From Dolomedes plantarius (taxonomy: Eukaryota; Arthropoda; Arachnida; Araneae; Dolomedidae): a stretch of DNA of 64,000 nucleotides. Shown here piece by piece: positions 32,222 through 43,727 of this stretch. The stretch spans positions 2,032,808 to 2,096,807 of the forward strand of contig OU015495.1 of the NCBI GenBank assembly GCA_907164885.2, read 5' to 3'. The translations under genes were made by a program, and so were the position numbers. Every line of letters starts with the position of its first letter. Position 1 is the stretch's first letter. The notes beneath the pieces are model-generated. The model did not search any database, was not told the origin of the DNA, and saw nothing but the letters and a program-made list of their open reading frames with translations.

Positions 32222-35200
32222 CCTAATTTCTATGGTTTCTCAGACATGTAAAAATTACAAAAAGTTTAAATATAGTTGTCTCGATCTATCTATAAATTAT
32301 AGTTAGCGTGACACAAAAAATATAATGAATACAAGTAAATTTTGCCCCCCCCCCCCCAAAAAAAAACCCCATCACCCTTAACCACTTAAAAAAAAATTCT
32401 GTTCCGAAATAGAAAGCTGAAATGTGTATCTTATCTGCCTGCACTAAATTCATCCGATTATGTTGGTAAATAAAGAAACGGCATAAAACCCCCTCAAAAC
32501 CTGACACAATCTCACCTCATTTTACGGTAGTTGAGTTTATTTTAACACATTTAATAGCTAGAAAGTGATACTGCTCTTTTATAAAAATTGCAATGTTTTA
32601 ATTATAATTAACGTAAAAAAATAGATAAGGCTATGAATACGTCGAGGTACAATTTGCAAAAGATTATCAAATGCGAACAAAATGTCAATTTAACGAGTGC
32701 ATTGGGTCCTTGAAACTATCCAAAACTGCAAGACTGTAAAAAATATTAATATAAGCGAAAAATCCAAAATGGCCTGAAGAGTCTTAGTTTGAACACGATT
32801 CGCAGTACATTAACATCTAGTCTTAATGTTGGACTGAAAGAAAATAAATTTTCATATCTTGAAATTACTGGTCTTATGATAAAGAATAAAAGAACTATCA
32901 AACAGGTATCAAGCATTCCGTCAATGAAGACGAGAAAAATGTGGACGCAGAGACGAATGGGACACAAAGGAAGCATCGCCATACATATCGTATCTAATGC
33001 TTACTGGCAGGAAAACATTTACTTTGTTTTGAAGATCAGAGGACATAAGCTTTTCGTGTCGAGCAGTGTTTACACGCTTCGTTATACGACGTCAATTGCA
33101 AGGAGGAAGTCTCATTTGGCCACTCACAATGCTTTAAATGACCTTGACTGATAACATCATCTGCACAGGTGCCAAGAGCAAAGCCGGTGAATATCCTGAT
33201 GGCAATAAAACCTGATCCTAGATGAATCGAGATTTAATATCTAGTGACACTATTGTAGAATCTTCTTTAGCGAACAGTGTTCAATACCGCCCAGTTGAGG
33301 CCAGCATGCTACAGCCTCAAATGGACCAAACAGCGAGCGTGTTCGTATGGGATGTTATTGGGTACTTAAAACGTTCTCGCCTTCTACGCGTTGCAAGTAT
33401 TTTAAAAAGGGAACAATTCGTGACAGAAGTTCTAGAGCTGAAGTGTTACCTTTCTTGCAGAGAATACCATGACTATCAGTAGAATAATTTTCCGATTCCG
33501 GTGCACCACATAGGGCCTGAGATACCGATAAGGCCTTCCGAGGGATAGTTGGAAAGCAATTACCCCTATGCAGTGCGTTTTGTCCAGAACTTCCTTTATG
33601 ACAGACAATAACCCTTTTCCTTGTCCGCTAGCTCGTCGGGTGTATCACCTTAGTACTGCTATTCTTTATTATAGCCTAACTAACTAGTTACATAACACCG
33701 CTAATTACCTCCGCTGGTATTTTCTAGCAATGTACATGGACATCAATGTGAGTAGTTTAACAGGACAATATTCAGGAGCTCTTTGAGTCGATGGCACGAT
33801 ATGCATAAGTCATTATACCAGCTCGAGGTGTATTTAAAAAATTAAATTTCAACGACTCTCCCAATTATTCTATTCTAATCATTTGTGCCTTTTGAAATAA
33901 ATAATCGATCTTTTAAAATCCACTTCTGTTATGTATAACATTCTTTTAATTGATATTTTGTAAACAGGTGTGCTGCTTTCATATGTTTTCAAGCGCGATT
34001 ACGGATTCAAATTATTACTTTGCGAATTTCTTGATTTTCAGATAATTTTATTTGAATATCTTGGAGCCCTTCTTCAAAGTTTGTTTCGCGATGAACCTGG
34101 ATTTGTTAGTGGTTAGTGGCCTGAGTTATCTTAACAGCTCAATTTTATTTAGCTGTAACTTTCAGATCACAGATATACATAGATAGGCTTGCGAAACCAT
34201 TTGCAGGCACTGGAGAAAAGATTTATATCAGTGACATCTGTTGCAATTATTTTTCTTTTTTCAGTCAGAAGCACTAAATCGTGAAGCTGGAATATATAAT
34301 GATTTTTTCTTTCTTCTAAGGGCTGCATTTTTCGTAAGCGGTAGGCTTCGGGAAAAGGGAAGTGGGTCTAATTTTTGCAAATAAATTCAACAAATTATCC
34401 TTAAAATGGAAACAGAGACAATGATTCGGATCATCTTGTTTGTTTGTTTGTTTGTGTGTATATATGTATTCTCACTCCCGCACTCACTCATGCACGCATG
34501 TATGTATGTATGAATTTATTAATTTTTTTAAACTGAAAATGTTGATTTAAAGAAGATGTTGTATACGTCTATAATCGTCCGCCACAATAATCATGTAAGT
34601 GATAATACTCAGGTTTCTTTTTTCTAACTTTCTAGCAATAAAATTTTGAGATCAAATTTACACAATTACCTGAGGAGCATTAGCGAACATCAGCGTGCCA
34701 AGGGACATGAATGTGGACTCAGCTTCAAATTCGTCAAGACATGAATATTCTCTCAAGGTGATGCACCAACTATTCCATAATAAAGAAGCCTACAAATATC
34801 GTGCTGAGAGCACAGTGAAAACTTAAGAAAAAGTGACTGCCATGCGGGAAAAACAGTTTTTTAATAACAGGCTAATGTTTTATAAACCTGGATAAATATC
34901 TGGAAAATATTTGAGTATTCACATGAACGTTTGCGTTCAGTATTTATCCGTTTCTTCAGATAAAATGGTAGCTGATTTTAGAATTTTGTCGACTTATTTC
35001 AATTGAGGCACTTACATTTTTAAAGAAAATCTTTTCAGGGGGGGGGGAGTAAAAATTTTTTCTATCAGCGTTATCGGGACTCGAGGGAACATCTAGAATG
35101 ACAGATAAATCACGAAATCTTCACCTTCATCACTTTTTCAATCGGAAGAAATTTCGACAGATGCATGGGAAAATACATCTCTATTTTATGCTCATGTTAA

Positions 35201-35490
35201 GCCTCGTGGCTACATAAAATTGTAGTTGTTCTGTACGCTTATGACGGTCAAACTCCTTATTTATCAAATTAATTGTCTACCCTTATACTGTTTTATTATT
35301 TTGCCAGCTAAGCGTATGAGAAGTGCCGAAAAAAAAATTATACATCCTTCTAACTTTAATCTTTCGACAAACCCTTGCTATTGGATACCCCCGCTATATA
35401 GTATCCTATATAAATCATGGCCGAATGTCCGCAGAATAAGTAGTTGTCACTTGAGAAAAAACAATTTAAAACTTTTAAATATTTAAAATA
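32222..35490. other. unassigned spacer
   Basis: No gene is supported. The longest open frame (32789-33151, plus, 120 residues) has no domain that I recognise. Simple sequence: C and A runs at 32345-32368, (GTTT)n and (GTAT)n near 34438-34515, and a G-run near 35039. Confidence 0.4.
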
Positions 35491-35496
35491 GAAGTA

Positions 35497-36285
35497 CAGG
35501 TGACCCTCCTATAACACGGTAGATAGGTTCCTAGAAAATGCCGTGTTCCGAAAACTTATTAAAAACAATTTTTTTTAAATTCCATATAAGCAACTTAATT
35601 TTTAGAAAAAATATAAATGTATGTATAACACAAAACGAAAAGAAACAAAAAATATTATTTTCATTTAATGTGACATTAATTTAATAAATTTCTTCCTCAT
35701 CACTGCTAAGTACAATCAAACGACAACATTCGGTTTAACGATGCCATTTTCACTGTCAGAACCTTTTCCTTCATTTAGATATTTTGCAACTTCTATCCTC
35801 TTTAAAAAAATCTGTAATTTTGGTTTGTTTGCTGGTTCTTACAAGGTCATTGTAGATTTCACGGTATGCAGTTAGACAATTTTGCAGCTCCCTTTTAAAT
35901 TTTCGGCTTCTTTCGACGGAAAGGTCTGCATTCGGGAAAAATGATTCAAGATTTTCAGCTAAGCTTAGGCCTTCTTGTAATTTTATAGAGTTATAAATGA
36001 ATAAATTATAATTTGTTTATACATTTTCATGTAAAGCCACTATAGTTTATTGTTCCTTCCCATCATTATTTTAAGGTAATTTAGTTTTTAAATGTGTTAA
36101 ACAAAAATCATGATATCTAGTACTGTAGAAGTACAGTGTTGTACAAAGGTCTTCGCAATTTTTTGATCGTGTTACAGCGAAAGCGTGTTACAGGTTGTAG
36201 TGTTATACGAGGGTTCCCGCAATTTATCCTATCGTGTTAGAGCGAAACCGTGTTGCAAGATGCCGTGCTGTAGGAGGGTTACCTG
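35497..36285. mobile_element. 789-bp Tc1/mariner (pogo-like) MITE
   Basis: The left end CAGGTGACCCTCCTATAACA and the right end, reverse-complemented CAGGTAACCCTCCTACAGCA, are inverted repeats with TA outside (35495-35496 and 36286-36287). Near the right end the GTGTTA(C/G)AGCGAAA(G/C)CGTGTT motif repeats. It contains no transposase. Confidence 0.85.
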
Positions 36286-36562
36286 TATTAAATATTTTTC
36301 AACCCTCTAACTTTAACTTTTAGATATGTCTGGCGACAATGGGGAGGGATAAGCAACTGAGATTTCTTTGACCCTTGAGGTAGGGGTACCAGTTTAAGAC
36401 CCAATAAGCCTATAAGATTCATTTTCCCCACCACCACGGCGTCAGCTATAGATGCTTTTACCTTTTGGTATCCATGATTAATCATAAAACCCTCTTTTTT
36501 CATCGTGGCTAAATATTGAAATACATAAATTTAGGGGGAAAAATTACCGCCCTTTCATAGCT

Positions 36563-36660
36563 GTACGATAACCGAATAGCTACGGTGTTGAGCATTGATA
36601 CCTGACTCTGTGGGATCGAATCTTACAGGCATGATTCGAGATGGGCCTTTAAAGTATAAG
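36563..36660 (+). repeat. decayed tRNA-derived SINE
   Basis: GATAACCGAATAGC resembles an A box and TGGGATCGAATCTTA a B box at normal tRNA spacing. No cloverleaf good enough for a working tRNA can be drawn. Confidence 0.5.
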
Positions 36661-37276
36661 TACCACGTTGGTTATGCCTTGCGTAGCAAAGATATGACAG
36701 AACATTCTCGAAGATTACCAGTCAACCACTCTCTCTTTTAGCAATACGTTTAACTCTCTATTGATCCACAGAATCAATCTAACGGATCGCTAATTGTACC
36801 AAAGCCTCACCTTTCGGTCTGATTGCCAACCAGGTGTATTTCTTGCATTGTCTTCAGTAAATGTGAAGATAAACAATGAATGCATCTTTTCAACTGTGTA
36901 CCTATGATATACGTTATAAAGACACACGAAAGCGAAAGAGAAATCCCCATCAACAATCCGCAAAACGACTGAGCAGAGAAAAGAAAGTCTCACTATTTCC
37001 TTCATTAAAATTCATACTACTTGTCAAGATTTTCTTATAGGGTGAAAATTCTTTTTACTGAAATAGGTAACTGAAAACTTGTAAGAATTATACATAAAAT
37101 TAAGCTGTAACATTAATTTTTTTTATGTTTTTCGCAGTTTTCTTACAAAATTCTTTTTCAGCAAACAAAACTGTGATGACATATCAAGAAGTTGGCCCTT
37201 TCACAAAACAAATCTTTGGGGGGGAAAATTGTGTTTATATTTAGTCAATAAGAATAGCTATCACTTCCTCTCAGAC

Positions 37277-37612
37277 AAGCGTTTCTCAACCTTTGTCTAG
37301 CCTTGTATCCCTTGATAATTTTTTTTTACTAATTGTACCTCGGGATCTGACACAATATAGATTATGCAAATCAGAGTGTGTTTAAATCATTTTAATTATA
37401 GTCCACGAAAAACGAATGAAAAAACATTATAGGAAATTTAAAAAAAAATAAAATCGTTTAAAAGTACTTACCAGCGGGATAAAAATATTTTTTGTTATTT
37501 TTTATAATGTTTTTTTATTACAAGAAGCTGGTTATTAAAAATTTTCAGCATATCCCTGAACAGTTCAGCACGTACCCCAAGGGGTACACGTAGCACAGGT
37601 TGAGAACCGCTG
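37277..37612. mobile_element. hAT MITE with TTCTCAACC ends
   Basis: Left AAGCGTTTCTCAACC and right GGTTGAGAACCGCTG are near-matching inverted ends of a type common in hAT elements. TCTCAGAC (37269-37276) and CCTTAGAC (37613-37620) are an eroded 8-bp duplication (6 of 8). Inside the right end is GTACCCCAAGGGGTACACG, a near-palindrome. Confidence 0.7.
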
Positions 37613-37620
37613 CCTTAGAC

Positions 37621-38690
37621 AGTGAATCGGAGATCAATCGTACCATTTGGAACTACGAACCGATTTTTTGGATCAGAGATACGAACAGAGATGGCTGGTG
37701 TAAACAAATGGGCTTCTCCTTTGATTGAAATCCGCGCAACATAAGCAATGTCTCCCATGTCTATTTATTCTCTTCCCAGCCTCTCGCCAAAGGAATCAAC
37801 GAATCTTTCTTATCTATTTGAAAACCACAACTAATACTTCATTCACTTTAGGTCCTCGGCCAGAGTAGAAGAGAATTCCCGAAGTAAACAGCTCTGATGG
37901 GTTATCTAGTGTTTTGTTTGTGGTGTCTCGCGAAATTTCGTTTATTTAGCTAACATTATGAGAGGTTCGGTTAATATTTATCGAATAAAACTACTTCCTG
38001 ATTTTTATAATCAGCATACGATTATTTGCAGACAGTGATTTTTCATTATGTTTTGATAATGGAGGAGGAAGTTATGGAGAAAGTACTAGGAACAGGGGTA
38101 AAGAATACTGGAGTGCCCATAGAATCTTACTCAGTCGGGAAGCTTACACTTACCCTGTCTCGTCTGCCCTGATGGATCAAGTTTCGCCTGTTCTTTGCAC
38201 CGATTTTATCTAGGACGTCCTATAACGATTCTTTTAATGATAGTTTGCTATGTTAGTCAAGTGATGTTATCGTGAAACTTTATGAGTATCCTGATTTTGG
38301 ATTTTAATCATGAATTGCATATTTCATATCCATCTTAAACACACACACACACTGTAATATACCAGAGATACCCCATTGCGTTGTGTGCGAAAGAAGGGAA
38401 AAAAAGGAGATGAATTCCAACAAGATTACTAACAAGTCGTCACGATATACAAATCAACAAAATTTTTATTCATACACATTTACAGTAAATTACCTTTTAT
38501 GAATGACTTCTTAGCTAAAAATAAACAAGACCATGATCCATTCATTCCCTATGGAAAAACAATTATCCTTGACCAAGCAGTTAAATAAATTACAAATAAC
38601 CAGTTCACCTTCTCGAGCATTAATTTTAGGGGAGATTTGATCAACCCGGAGGCCACTGCTGTTGCAGCAGCTCACGGCACAGGATAATGA
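37621..38690. other. unassigned spacer
   Basis: No gene is supported. A short CA run lies at 38340-38352. Confidence 0.4.
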
Positions 38691-38698
38691 TGCGTTAT

Positions 38699-38807
38699 CA
38701 GTGGCGTAGCGAGGGTAAGGGGGTCTATCATGCCCCAGGTGCCACTCGCAGAGGGGCGCCAAAAAGGCATTGTGACCCGGACGTCAGTTATGCTCGCTAC
38801 GTCACTG
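38699..38807. mobile_element. 109-bp hAT-like MITE
   Basis: CAGTGGCGTAGCGAG and CTCGCTACGTCACTG are inverted ends. TGCGTTAT (38691-38698) and CGCGTTAT (38808-38815) flank it, 7 of 8 matching. The CAGTGGCGTA start is shared with the 4.1-kb element at 28079. Confidence 0.75.
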
Positions 38808-38815
38808 CGCGTTAT

Positions 38816-39570
38816 GATGATGCACATCTTGGAATTTTGAGGTTGCGGGCTGACGAGGCTTTATCCGGAATGCGTCTGCCTTCTCGGGGTCATTGCGCAG
38901 CACCCAGCCTCTCGTCATCCAGTTCTCTCTGGCTTCCGCTCCAGCTCAGTCCTTGTTGGGATAGCGCAACCATTTGGCCCATTTTTTTTCCCAGGAATCA
39001 TCGCCCAGCTCAGCGCTCCGCGTCCTTCGACATTAGGGGTTCTGTCGCCGACTGTCTCTCCTCCCGAAAAACAGGGGCATTTTCTTTGGCTCAAGCAAGC
39101 CCCCCCCCCTGGTCAGATCTTCCCCTAACTTTATTCCCGTCCCTGTCATTTGATTCGTAGCGAGTTTGACTAAGCGTCTTGCCACGCCATCTCACGTGGT
39201 CTTTTTAGTTTCCGGAATATCTTGACACTCCTTGGCTTTCGCAGAATGTTTAGGGGTGCTTTCCCTCTCTCTTCGTAGGAATTAAGGGATGAGTGGATTC
39301 CCAGAAGCTGGGCTTCTACCCCCTCCCCCCTTCCCCTCGTGCAGGTGTAAGCGGCCGACCATCCAAAGTGGCTGCGTTACGACCTCGAAATATATGATTG
39401 ATAGAGGTACGTAAATTTCGCATAAAAAATATCGAAATTTCGCAACGAAAAAAATGCAATACATAAAATTTCGCGTTTATTCGCAAAAAAAAGTATAAAT
39501 TTTAAAAAATTCGCATTTATTAAAAAAAATCACAATTTTATCTATTTGGATAGGTAAGTATCAAAATTCT
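38816..39570. other. unassigned spacer, GC-richer than its surroundings
   Basis: 38816-39170 is noticeably richer in G and C than most of the window. A plus-strand open frame to 39160 has serine- and proline-rich composition and no recognised domain. I see no gene. Confidence 0.4.
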
Positions 39571-39574
39571 TAGT

Positions 39575-39744
39575 TAAAAGCTAACATTGTAGTCTCCACA
39601 TTCTCTTCTTTAAGTCTTTGCCTTCTGTCATTAATTACTATGCTTTACATACTAAAATATCCCTCAGCATCTACGCTGTTAACGGGACTATGGAGGCTTT
39701 TTATAGCTGCCTTGCAAAGTTAAGGTAGCAGCATTTCGTCGCAA
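39575..39744 (-). pseudogene. hAT transposase C-terminal relic, distal part
   Basis: On the minus strand one frame reads VNSVDAEGYFSM, a stop, then SIVINDRRQRLKEENVETTM. This is the hAT dimerisation region, whose hallmark is a short block of Ser, Glu and Phe-Ser followed by R..L..EN. Two further in-frame stops are present. It continues the frame of 41458-41790 once the intervening TTAA-flanked element is ignored. Confidence 0.55.
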
Positions 39745-39748
39745 TTAA

Positions 39749-41453
39749 GGGGACAGTGGACTTTCAAAATTGTGAAATTTGTCCAAAAATTCGATTTTTT
39801 TATTTTATTGAATTGGGAAACTACGGACGAGTAGGAATGTGTTGAAAAAAGAATTTTTAATTTCTGGGATTACTTTCCTAGTTATCGGCATTTGTATTTA
39901 ATTTAGATATTATGTGGTTACTAATAGCAACAACTTTAAATGTGTTTTTCTCAAAATAAAAAATTTCATGTCATACGAATATTCAAACTGCTCCAGGCGC
40001 CTTTCTAATTATCGTATTGCTTTGAAATTTAAGTTTTATGTGCTTAACTGTAAATCAAATAAATCTTATTGAAAAAAATATGCTTCGTAGCTCAGAATTT
40101 CTAAATTTTGTACTTGAAAAGATGATTTAGAGGTATTTTACGTAATAAAAAGGGTGTTTTCACTATTATTATTTTTTTCTCTTTATATTTTTAATGAATG
40201 CTTAAAATAAGCAATAAGTTTCATTGTTAGTTCTATAAGGTATCCTGTAAATAAAAATTACCATATTATACGCTAAAGAAATGCGCCTGGAACATTTTTA
40301 ATTAGGCCAATTTTTGATATAATTAATAATTAATAATTCATAAATTATTAATATTTCATCTTTAAATTTTATAGTTATCGGCATTTGTATTTAATTTAGA
40401 TATTATGTGGTTACTAATAGCAACAACTTTAAATGTGTTTTTCTCAAAATAAAAAATTTCATGTCATACGAATATTCAAACTGCTCCAGGCGCCTTTCTA
40501 ATTATCGTATTGCTTTGAAATTTAAGTTTTATGTGCTTAACTGTAAATCAAATAAATCTTATTGAAAAAAATATGCTTCGTAGCTCAGAATTTCTAAATT
40601 TTGTACTTGAAAAGATGATTTAGAGGTATTTTACGTAATAAAAAGGGTGTTTTCACTATTATTATTTTTTTCTCTTTATATTTTTAATGAATGCTTAAAA
40701 TAAGCAATAAGTTTCATTGTTAGTTCTATAAGGTATCCTGTAAATAAAAATTACCATATTATACGCTAAAGAAATGCGCCTGGAACATTTTTAATTAGGC
40801 CAATTTTTGATATAATTAATAATTAATAATTCATAAATTATTAATATTTCATCTTTAAATTTTATAGTTATCGGCATTTGTATTTAATTTAGATATTATG
40901 TGGTTACTAATAGCAACAACTTTAAATGTGTTTTTCTCAAAATAAAAAATTTCATGTCATACGAATATTCAAACTGCTCCAGGCGCCTTTCTAATTATCG
41001 TATTGCTTTGAAATTTAAGTTTTATGTGCTTAACTGTAAATCAAATAAATCTTATTGAAAAAAATATGCTTCGTAGCTCAGAATTTCTAAATTTTGTACT
41101 TGAAAAGATGATTTAGAGGTATTTTACGTAATAAAAAGGGTGTTTTCACTATTATTATTTTTTTCTCTTTATATTTTTAATGAATGCTTAAAATAAGCAA
41201 TAAGTTTCATTGTTAGTTCTATAAGGTATCCTGTAAATAAAAATTACCATATTATACGCTAAAGAAATGCGCCTGGAACATTTTTAATTAGGCCAATTTT
41301 TGATATAATTAATAATTAATAATTCATAAATTATTAATATTTCATCTTTAAATTTTAACCACTTTTACATATCTATGCTACTAATCACATATTAAAATTT
41401 CAAACAAATCCATTCAAAGCAAAAAAAGTTTGGTTTGAAGGTCCACTGTCCCC
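39749..41453. mobile_element. TTAA-flanked non-autonomous element carrying tandem repeats
   Basis: Left GGGGACAGTGGAC and right GTCCACTGTCCCC are a perfect 13-bp inverted repeat, each bordered by TTAA (39745-39748 and 41454-41457). TTAA targets are used by piggyBac-type (and a few other) transposons. There is no coding capacity. Nearly all of the interior is three copies of a 493-bp repeat. Confidence 0.88.
39881..41359. repeat. three tandem 493-bp repeats
   Basis: GTTATCGGCATTTG starts units at 39881, 40374 and 40867, exactly 493 bp apart. I found no difference among the three by eye. Within a unit, CTCCAGGCGCCTTTCT and, inverted, TTCCAGGCGCATTTCT lie about 290 bp apart, and an AT-rich palindrome (TAATAATTCATAAATTATTA) lies near the end. 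Confidence 0.95.
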
Positions 41454-41457
41454 TTAA

Positions 41458-41790
41458 AATCTGTATAACATCAACAGGAGTTTCTTGGTTGACTACTGTA
41501 AGAAACTGTCTGAAAATGGCTGTATCCATCGATGAGCACATCCCGTGGTATTTCTTTACAAAATGGTAGTTTAGCGAAGCTTTCCAATAATAAATTTGTG
41601 TTCAAAGATGATGAGGGCGTAGTCTCGGCTACAGATAAACAAAACAATCTACCAATGTGCTGGTAAACTCCGTATGTTGCGTTAGATGTCGTCATGTGCA
41701 GAATCAATTTGTTTAAACTGTTCTCTGCTGCTGTCATCAGCATAATATTCAGCTCCTGATCGGTTTCCTGATCAGTCAAAATGCTTTCTG
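41458..41790 (-). pseudogene. hAT transposase relic, proximal part
   Basis: An open stretch on the minus strand (41779-41471) contains LNIMLMTAAENSLNKLILHM and SVAETTPSSS. A stop follows, and the same frame then runs through the TTAA into the C-terminal piece at 39575-39744. Assignment rests mainly on that C-terminal piece. The Tc1 at 41878 inserted close upstream. Confidence 0.4.
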
Positions 41791-41877
41791 TTTTTCCCCA
41801 AAATAACCTTGGCTTTGGCGCTCAAGAGACGTTCTTAAATTTACTAAACTGTTCCACAAAACATGGGCTAGAAGATA

Positions 41878-43287
41878 CACTGCTGGCCACCCAAATTGCA
41901 ACACCAAGAAAGACAAGAGATATCACAACAAAATTTATTTTGTAGATAACATGTTGACCAAGTATCAAATGATTAAATTTATAGACTTCTGTGAAGTGTG
42001 GTTCCTGCCAAAATCAGTAGCCAGAGTAGCCACCATTGTTGGAGATCACCGCTGCCACACGCCTCGGCATTGATTCAAAGAGACTTTGGATGAGTTCTTG
42101 GGGTACAGCAGACCAAGCAGCTTCCACACGTTGCCAAAGTTGATCTGCTGTGGCAGCTGGGGATGGAATCTGAGTCAATCGTAGAGCAACCATGGACCAC
42201 ATGTTTTCTATCGGCGAAAGATCCGGAGAGCGAGGCGGCCAGGGAAACAATTCAATCTGGCGATTGACGAAGAACCGTTGGACAATGCGTGCCACGTGTG
42301 GTCGCGCATTATCCTGTTGAAATATGGCTGTGGGCAAGCCCTGAAGGTAAGGAAGGACAACTGGCTCCAACAACTCGGAGATGTAGCGCTGGCTGTTTAA
42401 AGTACCGGCAATGCGTACTAGAGGTGTGCGAGAGTGATATCCAATACCGCCCCATACCATAATACCCGGTGCAGGACCAGTGTGGCGGTGCATAACGCAG
42501 CTGTTCAGCATCCTCTCTTCACGGTGTCTCCAGACTCGAATGCGACCATCGTGGTATTGCAGACAGAAGCGTGACTCGTCAGTAAAGACAATTTCATTCC
42601 ATTCTGCCGTTCGCATCCTTCTGTCATCGCACCATTGGCGGCGGAGACGTCTGTGGTTCTGCGTCAAGGGTAGACAAAGCAATGGACGTCTTGCGGACAG
42701 ACCACTCTGCTGTAAACGGCGTCGAATGGTACGCGCAGACACTGGATGATGCGTTACAGACTGCATGTGCTGTGCTATGGTTCGTGATGTGACTGAGCGA
42801 TCCGTCACTGCCATGCGCACAATTTGCCTGTCATCACGTGAAGTGGTGCGCTGAGGTGGATGCGATCGAACACGCCGGTCCGTCGTACCCTCCTGCATCC
42901 AACGATCACATATCCGCATTACAGTTGTTTGGTTTCGTCCAACACGACTACCGATTTCCCTGAAAGATAATCCACAATCTCGGTAGGCCACTATCCTTCC
43001 TCTGTCGAACTCGGATACTTGATCAAAAGATGATCGCTGTTTTCGACGAGGCATAATTGATCGTTTTTTTTTGAAAAACCACAAGAAAAACACAATTGCC
43101 GAACTTGAAATCGTCGAAATCTCCAAGCCTTAAATAGCGCTTTGAAGTGGCGCCACAGGCGCGCGTGATGTGCGTCTGCGCTGAAATTCTAATCATTTGC
43201 ATATCTCACCTCCGCTAATGCATGTTGTAAATTTCATGTTATTTGCATGTTTCCTTCAGGGTGTTGCATTTACAGTGGCCAGCAGTG
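41878..43287 (-). mobile_element. complete Tc1 element
   Basis: The left end CACTGCTGGCCAC and the right end GTGGCCAGCAGTG are perfect inverted repeats. Similarity continues inside with AA(A/T)TGCAACACC. TA flanks both sides (41876-41877 and 43288-43289). The length of 1410 bp and the uninterrupted transposase suggest a recently active copy. Confidence 0.93.
42014..43054 (-). CDS. Tc1 transposase, DD34E, intact
   Basis: It encodes a 346-residue DNA transposase that binds the element's ends, cuts and reinserts at TA. I chose the ATG at 43054 (MPRRKQRSSFDQVSEFDRGR) because family members start there. The frame stays open to 43126, but the upstream 24 residues look like terminal-repeat sequence. 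Two helix-turn-helix motifs occupy about residues 10-110 (SFREIGSRVGRNQTTVMRIC; VSARTIRRRL). The catalytic triad is Asp159 (VFTDESRF), Asp248 (FQQDNARPH) and Glu283 (SPIENMWS), with 34 residues between the last two. The C-terminus ends in the usual SMPRRVAAVI block. No lesion is seen. It would act in the nucleus. Confidence 0.95.
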   Translation of the reverse strand: MPRRKQRSSFDQVSEFDRGRIVAYRDCGLSFREIGSRVGRNQTTVMRICDRWMQEGTTDRRVRSHPPQRTTSRDDRQIVRMAVTDRSVTSRTIAQHMQSVTHHPVSARTIRRRLQQSGLSARRPLLCLPLTQNHRRLRRQWCDDRRMRTAEWNEIVFTDESRFCLQYHDGRIRVWRHREERMLNSCVMHRHTGPAPGIMVWGGIGYHSRTPLVRIAGTLNSQRYISELLEPVVLPYLQGLPTAIFQQDNARPHVARIVQRFFVNRQIELFPWPPRSPDLSPIENMWSMVALRLTQIPSPAATADQLWQRVEAAWSAVPQELIQSLFESMPRRVAAVISNNGGYSGY

Positions 43288-43289
43288 TA

Positions 43290-43719
43290 TTTAGATCCTT
43301 TTAAATTATCTATCTGTGGATGGTCTTAGTCAAGCAATTATGTTTATAAATTATTACTATTATTACATAATTTCACTTAAAAAGCCGTTTATCACCGAGT
43401 TTTCGCGAAAAGTAGTAAAAAAATAATTTTGGCCTTTATTCGCTTATATCGGCAAATTTCACATTTATTCTTATCTATTTCGTAAATACGAAAATTACGT
43501 ATCCTTAATGATTGACCAATGTTGGCGATATCACATCCTGTTGGAAAGAATTGAAATGTCCCGATGGGGATTCCTTCGTTACACACAAATATATACAGTG
43601 GAATCTCGATCTATTGTACCCCGAATAATCGTTTCCTCGTAGGTGTCATTTATTTCATCCAGTCTCGATAATAATATTTCTTTGTATGTTCCCTCATCTA
43701 TAGTTTTCCCGCATTTATC
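43290..43719. other. unassigned, with one possible pogo-type end
   Basis: ACAGTGGAATCTCGATCTAT preceded by TAT near 43598 resembles a pogo/Tigger terminus. I found no partner, because the hAT element at 43728 interrupts the region. No gene is supported. Confidence 0.3.
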
Positions 43720-43727
43720 GTTTAGTG

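Noticed and set aside
32789..33151. 120-residue open frame
   Set aside because: No recognisable motif, AT-rich surroundings and no supporting context. It is compatible with chance in this length of sequence.
38687..39160. 157-residue open frame on the plus strand
   Set aside because: It starts inside the 109-bp MITE and continues through a GC-richer patch. It has no domain or codon pattern that I can support.
43598..43640. Single pogo/Tigger-like terminus
   Set aside because: No matching opposite end or internal coding sequence was found, so it is not listed as an element.
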